A stretch of DNA of 64,000 nucleotides, taken from Thermoplasmata archaeon (GTDB lineage Archaea; Thermoplasmatota; Thermoplasmata; Thermoplasmatales; Thermoplasmataceae). The notes beneath the pieces are model-generated. The model was not told the DNA's origin, did not search any database, and saw only the letters and a list, made by a program, of their open reading frames with translations. Position 1 is the stretch's first letter. The number at the start of each line of letters is the position of its first letter. Positions 26,423 to 34,419 of the stretch are shown here, in pieces. The translations under genes and the position numbers were made by a program. The DNA is taken from positions 1-64,000 of the forward strand of contig JAKAVO010000004.1 of NCBI GenBank assembly GCA_021817255.1, written 5' to 3'.

Positions 26423-26794
26423 ATGGCACTAATTGGAAAAAAGGGTCAGAAGGAAACTGACAATGATGATACCATAGAATACTTGGATCTCCAGGATTAC
26501 AGATTCGATACTGCACAGGAAAACGGGAGCCTAAAATCAATAAAGGTTGTTGATGTGGAGAGGGCCGATCATGTATCAAGAGCTGCAAAACTTGCTTATC
26601 AGAAGAATATAGTCATAATAGACATAAGCAATGCGAACAAAGATCCAAACAACACCAACCAGATTGATGTGACAATCCGAAAACTTGTGAAAGATATCAA
26701 CGGAGATTTTGGAAAGCTTGGAGAATTCTATTACATAGTAACTCCTTCCGACGTATTTCTTGATAAGAAAAAGATAAGGGAAGACTATATTTAG
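26423..26794 (+). CDS. sepF: SepF-family cell division protein (archaeal)
   Basis: 123 residues. SepF anchors FtsZ rings to the membrane in many archaea. The globular C-terminal domain shows the family pattern: SIKVVDVERADHVSRAAKLA, NIVIIDISNANKDP and YYIVTPSDVFL. The N-terminal leader (MALIGKKGQKE) could act as the amphipathic membrane tether. GGAGGT lies seven bases before ATG. It ends the GAPDH-radA-ACT run. No ftsZ is present in the window. Confidence 0.85.
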   Translation: MALIGKKGQKETDNDDTIEYLDLQDYRFDTAQENGSLKSIKVVDVERADHVSRAAKLAYQKNIVIIDISNANKDPNNTNQIDVTIRKLVKDINGDFGKLGEFYYIVTPSDVFLDKKKIREDYI

Positions 26795-26941
26795 GGATCC
26801 ATTTACAGAATTCAATCTGTTATCTTAAGAATAGAGGGTATGATCTAATCTCCATTGTGCTGCAAAATGGAAAGAGATTAACAAAAATATATCACAAGCA
26901 TTTAGCATTCTTTTAAAAAAACAATTTGTTATCTTTAAAAA

Positions 26942-27202
26942 TCAGTGCTGGTTCTCAAGTCCAATAAAAACTGCAAATCTCCTCAACAGGAATATGATAA
27001 TCTGCATTATTAGGGCCACAACTGAAAATACAAAAGCAACGTATGACATGGCCCCTTCCCACTGTATTGTTGATCCAAAGGCAGTCAGGTCGATAGGCGT
27101 CAAGGAAGCTAAAATGTAAAGGTATAGTAGATAAAACACCACAATGGCCACAACATTTATAAGCAACCCTGCGTAAATCTTGTTAATTTTAAATCTAGCC
27201 AT
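26942..27202 (-). CDS. Small two-span membrane protein, unknown
   Basis: 86 residues: a basic start (MARFKINKIYAG), a first membrane span (LLINVVAIVVFYLLYLYIL), a polar loop (SLTPIDLTAFGSTIQWEG) and a second span (YVAFVFSVVALIMQIIIFLL) followed by RRF. Topology should place both ends in the cytoplasm. AAAATATAA about 25-35 bases upstream of the ATG acts as a plausible TATA box. No family recognised. Confidence 0.65.
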   Translation of the reverse strand: MARFKINKIYAGLLINVVAIVVFYLLYLYILASLTPIDLTAFGSTIQWEGAMSYVAFVFSVVALIMQIIIFLLRRFAVFIGLENQH

Positions 27203-27735
27203 CTATTCGACTAAATAGAAGTGTATCTCTTATATTTTTCGATCGGATCCATGGCGCAAATTAAACGTTAACTTTAATGAATATTCAGTGGCACATCTTA
27301 AGTTCAATATGAAATACGGGCACATTTCATCCTGATGCCCAAAATTTATTGCAACACAAAATTCTGCAGGATTGCCGGAAAAAAGGATAAAGAATTACAC
27401 CTGGTGAGGCAGGTAAAGCTGTAGAATTCAAATAAAGTATGGTTTTTTGGTAGATCGCAGCAGTAAACAAATATCCCTGGCTAAAGTTCCATTCCGGTTG
27501 ACATAAAACGTTTCTTTTTTGTGCTAATAAGTATAAAGATGTCAAGATATTAAGGTTCCAATTATCATATATTGAAATTTGAAAAATTATTTCCAGGCAC
27601 CATTTCATGGCTTATTAACTCAAAAAAGAGTAATAAGAGATAAGAAGGGAAGAAAAGCAAAATGTATATGTGAAACAATAGAAGGTAACGTTAAGTGGAT
27701 CTAACATATATAAACGTTCACGTTTTATTGAAATT
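27203..27735. other. Intergenic region of more than 500 bp before the ABC importer operon
   Basis: AT-rich, without a convincing ORF. The left end carries the promoter of the small minus-strand membrane gene. The right end carries two TATA-like boxes of the importer operon (CATATATAA at about 27704 and TTTATATA at about 27737). An ACGTTAAGTGG...ACGTTCACGTT stretch near 27688-27725 has repeated ACGTT words that could be an operator. The middle shows nothing I can name. Confidence 0.4.
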
Positions 27736-27746
27736 GTTTATATACT
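27736..27746 (+). promoter_or_regulatory. TATA box of the substrate-binding-protein gene
   Basis: GTTTATATACT lies 22-32 bases upstream of ATG 27768, the spacing expected for a leaderless archaeal transcript starting at that codon. A second TATA-like box lies at 27704-27712 and could drive a longer transcript. Confidence 0.5.
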
Positions 27747-27767
27747 ATGATAAGAATACGCACGATA

Positions 27768-30700
27768 ATGAATAAGAAGAAGTTTGTCATAGCGATGGTC
27801 TTCTCGTTGCTCATGCTGGGTTCGGCTTTTGCCGTCTCCACTTTAGCTTCGAATGGACCACAGTCTGTTTTGTCCTCACCACAAAGTGGGCAAGTTTACA
27901 ATAGTGTGCCAAGCGCATCTTCAAGCAATACACCTTGGAGCATGCCAACGACAACTATGCAGGAACCCAGCTACACTAACGGTACTTTCAAGATGGGTAT
28001 AGATTGTAACGTAGGTAATTTGAATCCTTTCCAGGAGAGAACCTATTGTGACGCTTACGTCGTGGAAGAGCTTTACGACAGTTTGTTTAGCACTTTACCA
28101 AATGGAACAGTAGTTCCATGGCTTGCATCTGGTTATTCAGTGAGCCATGTTACATCGCATAACTCAACGTTTAACATCGAAACAAACTCAACACAGAACT
28201 ATTCCTATGTGTACACAATAAACCTCAGGCCCTACGTTCAGTGGACCGACTGGACAGCCCAGAATGCATCCCAGACATACCAGTTCTCAAACACTGTTAA
28301 CTTTAATTATAACGGAAATGGAACATCTCACACATACAGTTCTTACAACACCACAACGATGAAAAAATATTATTTCCAGTCAGCAGACGTAGTTCAATCA
28401 TGGAGAATGCAAGCATCATGTGGAGACTGGCCGAATGTTGTCAACATTATTCCAAACGGAAATCTCAGCGTGAAGGTGTTTGTTACTAAACAGACATTAC
28501 TGCTATTTACCTCCGATTTTGCGAATAACATGCTTCCATACCACATATGGATCAAGCACGATTTCACATCTATACCTGGTTTATACAACTACACTCCTGG
28601 AATATCCTCTGGGAATGGATGGTATGACTGGAACATGGGTTGGAACACAGTAACTGGAAGATCCCCCGGATCTGTTGGAACAGGGCCATTTATGGTTCAG
28701 AACAGTTATGGGCTTCCACAGGGAGCAATCATACCAAGCCACTTGGAAAAGATGTATGTTAACCCACATTACTTCGCTCAATACACAAGCAAATCGAGCG
28801 GATTGAGGCAGTACACTCCTAAATTCTACGAGATTTATGAGCCATTCTACAGTTCTGAATCCTCAATGGTAGCTGCATATCAAAAAGGCCAGATAGACAC
28901 AACATCACTTGCACCAAGCCCAAGTTTCCTCCCACAGGTACAGTCCACACCTGGATCATACATATATCATAAAACATCAAGCGCTTACGGCTATTACGGC
29001 ATTAACACAAGAGCTGCACCACTGAATGTAACTGCATTCAGGCAGGCACTTAACTATGCAACTCCAACAGCTTACATACTGAGTACAATACAGGACGGCT
29101 ACGGCAAATTATCCTCTGACCCTGTCAATCCTTCAAATTTGCTATACTACAACTCATCTGCCCCATTATATTCACTTAACATGGCTAAAGCGACTGCTTT
29201 AATAAAGTCCATTCCAGGTATGAAAAACACTTCAAGTGGGCTCACGTATTACGGAAAACCTGTTGTGATAACAATACAGACAACAGTGGGTGCGGTTGCT
29301 CCAACTAACATAGAAGCAATAACTGCAACTGAGAAATACTGGAACGAGCTTGGAATTAAAGTAAACCTAAAGGAAGAAGCATTCACCACGCTGATAAATA
29401 ATCTTGTAGGAAGCATCGTGCAGAACAGTACTTTATACCAGATGATCTCTCTCGGAGTCAGTACGCCAATAGGTGATCCAGCTCTTGATTGCCGTGATAC
29501 TCTCAATCCAGCCTATGGAGTGCCAATTGGTACATATGGTGGACCATTTTCAAGCATGTCAGTGAATGGAAAGATGATAACCGGCAACCAGGTACAGAGC
29601 CTCTTCGATAACCTGACAGCAAAACTTGTCAATACAGCCAATCTGACAGAAGCAGAAAAACTAGCAAAGAGGATTCAGTCATTGATGATAGAGCAGGCAA
29701 CAATAGTCAACCTTGGATACGGAATTGATCTGATACCACAGCAGACTAACACATTCACAAACTACTCGCACACAAATCCCGAAGCTCAATACTTATACTG
29801 GTACTGGCAGTTCTTTTCACTTCAGGCCGTATCCAACGCGAAGGCAGTACACTACAAGTACAATCTGAAAGTTGAACAGAAATTCACCGGATCTCTTGCT
29901 GAAACTGCTGGAGATACAGGCAGCATAGTCTATACAGTCTTTAACGAAACAACAGGAATGCCAGTCCAGGGAGCGACTGTCAGCGTTGCAACATCATCTA
30001 TAGCAGGAGGGCTGTTAAACACAACCCCCAACAAACTGACGACCAATGCTCAGGGGCAGGCAACCTGGAGCTATAAAGTGTTCTCAGGATTGAACAACTT
30101 GCTTGTTTCGTGTAATGCTGCGGGCATACCTCAAAATATTCCAGACGAAATAGTGAACGTAAGTGCATTCGTATCACCCCCCTCATCACAACCACAGACA
30201 GAACTCAATTCCACATATCAGAACATAGTATTAACACACACCAACCAAACGAGCACCTTGGAACTGACATCCAAATACAATGGGAATTCGCATCTATACG
30301 CGGGCAACAGCGCTTCCATATCATACACAGTAAAAAACAGTACTGGAAGTGCAGTAGGTGATGCAAACATAACCGTTGTTGTTTCAGGAGTGCCAGGAAG
30401 CATTACAAGCAAAGCATTCTCGTTCAACACATCCACAAGCAACACTGGAACGTTCTACTTCAACGTATCAAAACTCCTCTCTGAACTGATGCAAACATAC
30501 AGCTCGGGTAACCCAATGTACCTGTACGATCAGGAAGTGAATATAACAGCAGTTGTATCCCTTGGAGGCCATAACCAGACAGGAGCAGGAACGGCAAGTA
30601 ACAGTGTGTTCCTTATCAATCCAGCACTTGTCATGTCATATGCCATGGGAAGCTCGTCCTACAAATCCGGACAATCAGGAAACATAACCTTTACTGTTAC

Positions 30701-31079
30701 AGAAAACGGTACAGCAGTTTCAGGCGCACACGTTCAGCTTACATCCCTGAATCTGAAAGGATTAACGTACAGCAACAGTTCACTCAACATGACAACAAAC
30801 TCAAAGGGAGTTGCAGTGTTCTCATTCTATGTGGGAAATGCAACATCCGGATCAGGCAGTTACGTTACTGTAAATGAATCTCTTGTTGCAAAGGCAAGCA
30901 CTTCAAACAGTTCAGTCATTCCAGCTAAGGACAATGTTCAATACAGTGTATCTGAAAAGGTTGTTAAACCGCCAACAAGCAACACCTTCCTGTACGTAAT
31001 CATAGGAGTGATTGCAGCAGTAGTTGTTATAGGAGCAGCAGCCTTTGTTGTAATGAGAAAACCAAAAGTAAAATCTTAA
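27768..31079 (+). CDS. ABC importer solute-binding protein (family 5) with C-terminal Ig-like stalk and membrane anchor
   Basis: About 1103 residues, roughly twice a normal family 5 (peptide/dipeptide) binding protein. Signal/anchor MNKKKFVIAMVFSLLMLG is followed by a Ser-rich spacer, then the binding fold (MGIDCNVGNLNPFQERTYCD, YGYYGINTRAAPLNVTAFRQALNYA, ALDCRDTLNPAYG). From about residue 700 come three Ig-like beta domains (GSIVYTVFNETTGMPVQGATV, ISYTVKNSTGSAVGDANI, ITFTVTENGTAVSGAHV). The end is a membrane anchor (FLYVIIGVIAAVVVIGAAAFVV) with a basic tail. Many N-x-S/T sequons suggest glycosylation. ATG 27768 fits the TATA spacing better than 27747. Confidence 0.88.
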   Translation: MNKKKFVIAMVFSLLMLGSAFAVSTLASNGPQSVLSSPQSGQVYNSVPSASSSNTPWSMPTTTMQEPSYTNGTFKMGIDCNVGNLNPFQERTYCDAYVVEELYDSLFSTLPNGTVVPWLASGYSVSHVTSHNSTFNIETNSTQNYSYVYTINLRPYVQWTDWTAQNASQTYQFSNTVNFNYNGNGTSHTYSSYNTTTMKKYYFQSADVVQSWRMQASCGDWPNVVNIIPNGNLSVKVFVTKQTLLLFTSDFANNMLPYHIWIKHDFTSIPGLYNYTPGISSGNGWYDWNMGWNTVTGRSPGSVGTGPFMVQNSYGLPQGAIIPSHLEKMYVNPHYFAQYTSKSSGLRQYTPKFYEIYEPFYSSESSMVAAYQKGQIDTTSLAPSPSFLPQVQSTPGSYIYHKTSSAYGYYGINTRAAPLNVTAFRQALNYATPTAYILSTIQDGYGKLSSDPVNPSNLLYYNSSAPLYSLNMAKATALIKSIPGMKNTSSGLTYYGKPVVITIQTTVGAVAPTNIEAITATEKYWNELGIKVNLKEEAFTTLINNLVGSIVQNSTLYQMISLGVSTPIGDPALDCRDTLNPAYGVPIGTYGGPFSSMSVNGKMITGNQVQSLFDNLTAKLVNTANLTEAEKLAKRIQSLMIEQATIVNLGYGIDLIPQQTNTFTNYSHTNPEAQYLYWYWQFFSLQAVSNAKAVHYKYNLKVEQKFTGSLAETAGDTGSIVYTVFNETTGMPVQGATVSVATSSIAGGLLNTTPNKLTTNAQGQATWSYKVFSGLNNLLVSCNAAGIPQNIPDEIVNVSAFVSPPSSQPQTELNSTYQNIVLTHTNQTSTLELTSKYNGNSHLYAGNSASISYTVKNSTGSAVGDANITVVVSGVPGSITSKAFSFNTSTSNTGTFYFNVSKLLSELMQTYSSGNPMYLYDQEVNITAVVSLGGHNQTGAGTASNSVFLINPALVMSYAMGSSSYKSGQSGNITFTVTENGTAVSGAHVQLTSLNLKGLTYSNSSLNMTTNSKGVAVFSFYVGNATSGSGSYVTVNESLVAKASTSNSSVIPAKDNVQYSVSEKVVKPPTSNTFLYVIIGVIAAVVVIGAAAFVVMRKPKVKS

Positions 31080-31104
31080 TTTTTCCCATAAAATTTTTAA
31101 ACAC

Positions 31105-31112
31105 TTTTTTTT
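31105..31112 (+). terminator. T-run between the binding-protein and permease genes
   Basis: Eight consecutive T within an AT-rich 58-bp gap. Archaeal termination often occurs at such runs. It may end part of the transcripts so that the binding protein is made in excess over the permease. Confidence 0.4.
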
Positions 31113-31137
31113 AACACTTTCTATAAGAGGGAAACGA

Positions 31138-32130
31138 ATGAATATTTATCTGTTAACTAGAAAAATTATACAGGCATTTGCCTTAGTAGTGATTATGACA
31201 CTTATTATATTTGTTGTATTCAGGTTAATGCCAGGAAATCCTGGCCTTTTGCTTCTAAAATCTGCCAATAAAAGTGGAACCCCATTGACTGCAAAGCAGA
31301 AGGAAGCTATACTCAGTACCATGGGACTGCAGAATGGAAAATTTTCCTTGATAGATTTTCAGACATATATATATCAGATGTTTACGTTCCACTGGGGCAA
31401 GGATTTCAATTCACCAGGGCAGTACGTTTACAATGAAATTGCGAACGCACTTCCATATACGCTTGTTCTCATAGTATCCTCAGCATTAATATCGTTTGCC
31501 ATTGGAATCCCGCTTGGAATATGGGTATCTAAAAAACGTGGAAAGAAAAGCGAAGGAATTATTCTTACAACAAGCTTAATACTAAACTCAATACCTTACT
31601 TCATTCTCGGAGTTATTATGTTCCTGTACCTCGCAGTCTATTCAAGCGTCCTGCCAATAAAAGCCTGTGTTCCGCTCAATTACATAACTAACCCCACTTT
31701 GAGCACTTTTCCCATTTTATTGTATCACATAGCTCTACCCTTCAGCACTTTGCTTATTATAGAATCAATGGGCCATATGATCACAATGAGGGCTGCGATG
31801 GTCTCTACGCTAGGAGAGGATCATATAAACACAGCAAGAGCGAAAGGAGTGCCAGAGAAATCAATACTCAGAAAGCATGCTGCGAGAATCGCAGTAATAC
31901 CTGTTACCACGAGGCTTGCCTTGCAATTGTCATTCCTTATAAGCGGTTCACTGATAGTGGCTATTATCTTTAACTGGCCAGGAATGGGGCCTTTGCTTTA
32001 CCATGCTGTTCTTAATGAGGACTATCCATTAAGTGAAGCATCCACTTTCATCATCTCACTGCTTACAATTTTGGCATATTCCATGATAGATTACATACAC
32101 GCGTGGTTAGACCCAAGAATTAAAGTATAA
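31138..32130 (+). CDS. ABC importer permease, DppB/OppB type
   Basis: 330 residues with six predicted membrane spans. The first is IIQAFALVVIMTLIIFVVFRLMPGNP, which is the typical DppB start, and FHWGKDFNSPGQYVYNEIANALPYT precedes the core. The cytoplasmic coupling loop is EDHINTARAKGVPEKSILRKHAARI (EAA-type motif contacting the ATPases). Its GAGGGA ribosome site sits seven bases before ATG. Pairs with the following DppC-like permease. Confidence 0.92.
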   Translation: MNIYLLTRKIIQAFALVVIMTLIIFVVFRLMPGNPGLLLLKSANKSGTPLTAKQKEAILSTMGLQNGKFSLIDFQTYIYQMFTFHWGKDFNSPGQYVYNEIANALPYTLVLIVSSALISFAIGIPLGIWVSKKRGKKSEGIILTTSLILNSIPYFILGVIMFLYLAVYSSVLPIKACVPLNYITNPTLSTFPILLYHIALPFSTLLIIESMGHMITMRAAMVSTLGEDHINTARAKGVPEKSILRKHAARIAVIPVTTRLALQLSFLISGSLIVAIIFNWPGMGPLLYHAVLNEDYPLSEASTFIISLLTILAYSMIDYIHAWLDPRIKV

Positions 32131-32153
32131 TAATAATGTTCAGGTGAATTAAT

Positions 32154-34418
32154 ATGGAAAAGGAGAAAAGAAAAGGGGGCAATTATCAGCCCTCAGTTTA
32201 TTGGAGAAGGCTTTACAGGCAATTCAAAGTTTTTTATAAAAGTTCGTATGGCAAGGTTGGTTTTTACATCCTGCTAGCTTTCGCTGTAATTACTCTCGTA
32301 ACACCCTTTGTTGTGGAACATCCAAATTACGCATATGTGGCACCAGAAGTTGATACGCACATTGCTTCTGAACTGAAGCAAACCCATCTGTCAAAAATAG
32401 TTAATGGATCATCTAACGCTGTAATATATGCACCAATGTCAACGACAGTTCAAAACCAGGGGACATCTGCTATATATCTAGGATCCTCCAATGGGAACCT
32501 TTATTGTTATGGACTTGGCACTTCAAAGGAGACTAGATTAGGGAATTATTCGGAAATCTACAATGCACACCTTCAAGGAAAGGAAAAAATGCTTGCCCCT
32601 ACCATGTTCTCACTGATTAATTGCAACCTGCTGTCCATTGGACTATCCGGTACCAATCTATTCGAAAGGTTTGTAGCCCTTCCAATTTCTAATGGCACAT
32701 CAGGCAGAGTTCAGATAGGAACCACATCATTCGTTACAGCAGGCTTATCCAAACCCGTTTATAAGAACTTCACATCCTTCACATACAATGGAACCCTCGT
32801 TGGGAATATCACTTCAAATTCAAAGTCATTCTCTGGAACAGTTTCCACGAGCATTCCATCCTTCTACTATAAGAATGCTGGTTCTAGCCCAAGTGGGCAG
32901 ATATACCTAATTTCCAACAATTCAACTGGCAACTACCTCTATAGATATCAGATCTCACCAAATTCCATGCTTGGAATAAATAAATTAGGAATTAAAAATC
33001 CAAAGGGAATGGAATATTATGGGACTGAGTTTTCCCCGAAAATGGTTGATGCAAATGCCCGCATATTAATATGGAACAATACAAGCATAAATGCATACTC
33101 TCCTGTTAATGGCAGCCTTGTTTGGAGCCTTAACACCGGGAATTCTTTTGACAAGAATGTTGCTCCCGTGATTCCAAGTTTCTACCAGGTTCAATATCTA
33201 AGCAACAATTCTGCATATTACCTGGCTGGTTCAGCAGTAGACAAAGTCAATCTGAATACAGGAGTCAATGAAACTGTTGGCAAACTAGGAGCGAGCCTGG
33301 TTGGGTTATCAGTAACTCCAGGTCATTCCGGATTGCCAAGTGCCATAATCGCCACATCTCCACTCAATTCTTACATGTTAACTTATAACTTAAGCGGTGC
33401 AATAAAATCAAGGATCACTCCATTGCCAATAAACTCGGGCCTCTTTACAAAAAGTGCTACCTATGATCAGGTGGCAGACTCCCTAATACTTGTATCAAAC
33501 AAAGGATCAATAATTTCATTCGGACTTAACTCCGGATCAAGCTATCCGTACACGTGGAGTGCAGGGCTCAGCCCAGTTCCAACAAACACTTCCAATGTGC
33601 TATATTTCACCGATGCGGCTACAGGCATAGGTGCTATCGCAATCACAGCCAATAATAACTACCTGTACATTTATAATTCAACAGCAAAGGGATGCACTCC
33701 GGTTCCGCCTATGGCAAAACTCCCGTCAGGCTCAAACCTCCTACTGGGCAGTACCCAATATGGAAGCGATGTCTGGGCGAGGTTTATGGAAAGCTTCGGC
33801 AACGACTGGATTTTCGGCATAACAATTGGGTTTTTTACCATATTGATCTCACTTGCAGTTGCGATGTACGTCGGGTATAAAGGGGGTTTTGGTGGAGAAG
33901 CAGTTGAAACACTTTCACTTGCATTGTTTCTTGTTCCCGCTTTAGCACTTTTGATAGCCTTGTCTTCGGTTATAAATAGTGCTAACTTTATCACACTGAT
34001 ACTTATCGTAAGCCTTACAGGCTGGCCCTTTGCCGCTTTTACTTTAATCGGTGTTGTAAGAGGGGTATCAGCCAGATCTTTTGTTGAAGCGTCAAGGCTG
34101 TTTGGATCGAAGGGTGGGTCTATAATGAGGCGCCATATAATGCCAAATATAGGTCCATTATTGCTCTATCTTCTCGCACTCTCCGTAGGCGGGGGAATAG
34201 GAGCAGTTTCAGGGCTTGAATTTCTTGGTCTGGCACCTTTGTCAACTGCAACCTGGGGAGGAATGCTGAATGCAGCATACACCGACTATTTTGTAGTTAT
34301 AACACAGCCACAGTGGATCCTTCCACCAGCCATTGCCCTGACAATGTTCATTTTCTCATTGATTTTTGTATCAAGGGGAATGGATGAAGTTGTCAATCCA
34401 AGATTGAGGAGGAGATAA
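32154..34418 (+). CDS. ABC importer permease, DppC/OppC type, with a large extracytoplasmic beta-repeat insertion
   Basis: 754 residues; ordinary DppC proteins have about 300. Span 1 (VGFYILLAFAVITLVTPFVV) lies near the N-terminus and is followed by about 480 polar, sequon-rich residues. The usual DppC core resumes at LLLGSTQYGSDVWARFMESF (the HPLGTDxxGRD equivalent) with five more spans and the coupling loop SFVEASRLFGSKGGSIMRRH. The insertion carries repeated strand pairs like NGNLYCYGLG, NTSINAYSPVNGSLVWSLNTG and NNNYLYIYNSTAKG, which suggest a PQQ/WD-like beta-propeller. It probably faces outside and contacts substrate or binding protein. Confidence 0.85.
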   Translation: MEKEKRKGGNYQPSVYWRRLYRQFKVFYKSSYGKVGFYILLAFAVITLVTPFVVEHPNYAYVAPEVDTHIASELKQTHLSKIVNGSSNAVIYAPMSTTVQNQGTSAIYLGSSNGNLYCYGLGTSKETRLGNYSEIYNAHLQGKEKMLAPTMFSLINCNLLSIGLSGTNLFERFVALPISNGTSGRVQIGTTSFVTAGLSKPVYKNFTSFTYNGTLVGNITSNSKSFSGTVSTSIPSFYYKNAGSSPSGQIYLISNNSTGNYLYRYQISPNSMLGINKLGIKNPKGMEYYGTEFSPKMVDANARILIWNNTSINAYSPVNGSLVWSLNTGNSFDKNVAPVIPSFYQVQYLSNNSAYYLAGSAVDKVNLNTGVNETVGKLGASLVGLSVTPGHSGLPSAIIATSPLNSYMLTYNLSGAIKSRITPLPINSGLFTKSATYDQVADSLILVSNKGSIISFGLNSGSSYPYTWSAGLSPVPTNTSNVLYFTDAATGIGAIAITANNNYLYIYNSTAKGCTPVPPMAKLPSGSNLLLGSTQYGSDVWARFMESFGNDWIFGITIGFFTILISLAVAMYVGYKGGFGGEAVETLSLALFLVPALALLIALSSVINSANFITLILIVSLTGWPFAAFTLIGVVRGVSARSFVEASRLFGSKGGSIMRRHIMPNIGPLLLYLLALSVGGGIGAVSGLEFLGLAPLSTATWGGMLNAAYTDYFVVITQPQWILPPAIALTMFIFSLIFVSRGMDEVVNPRLRRR

Positions 34419-34419
34419 A

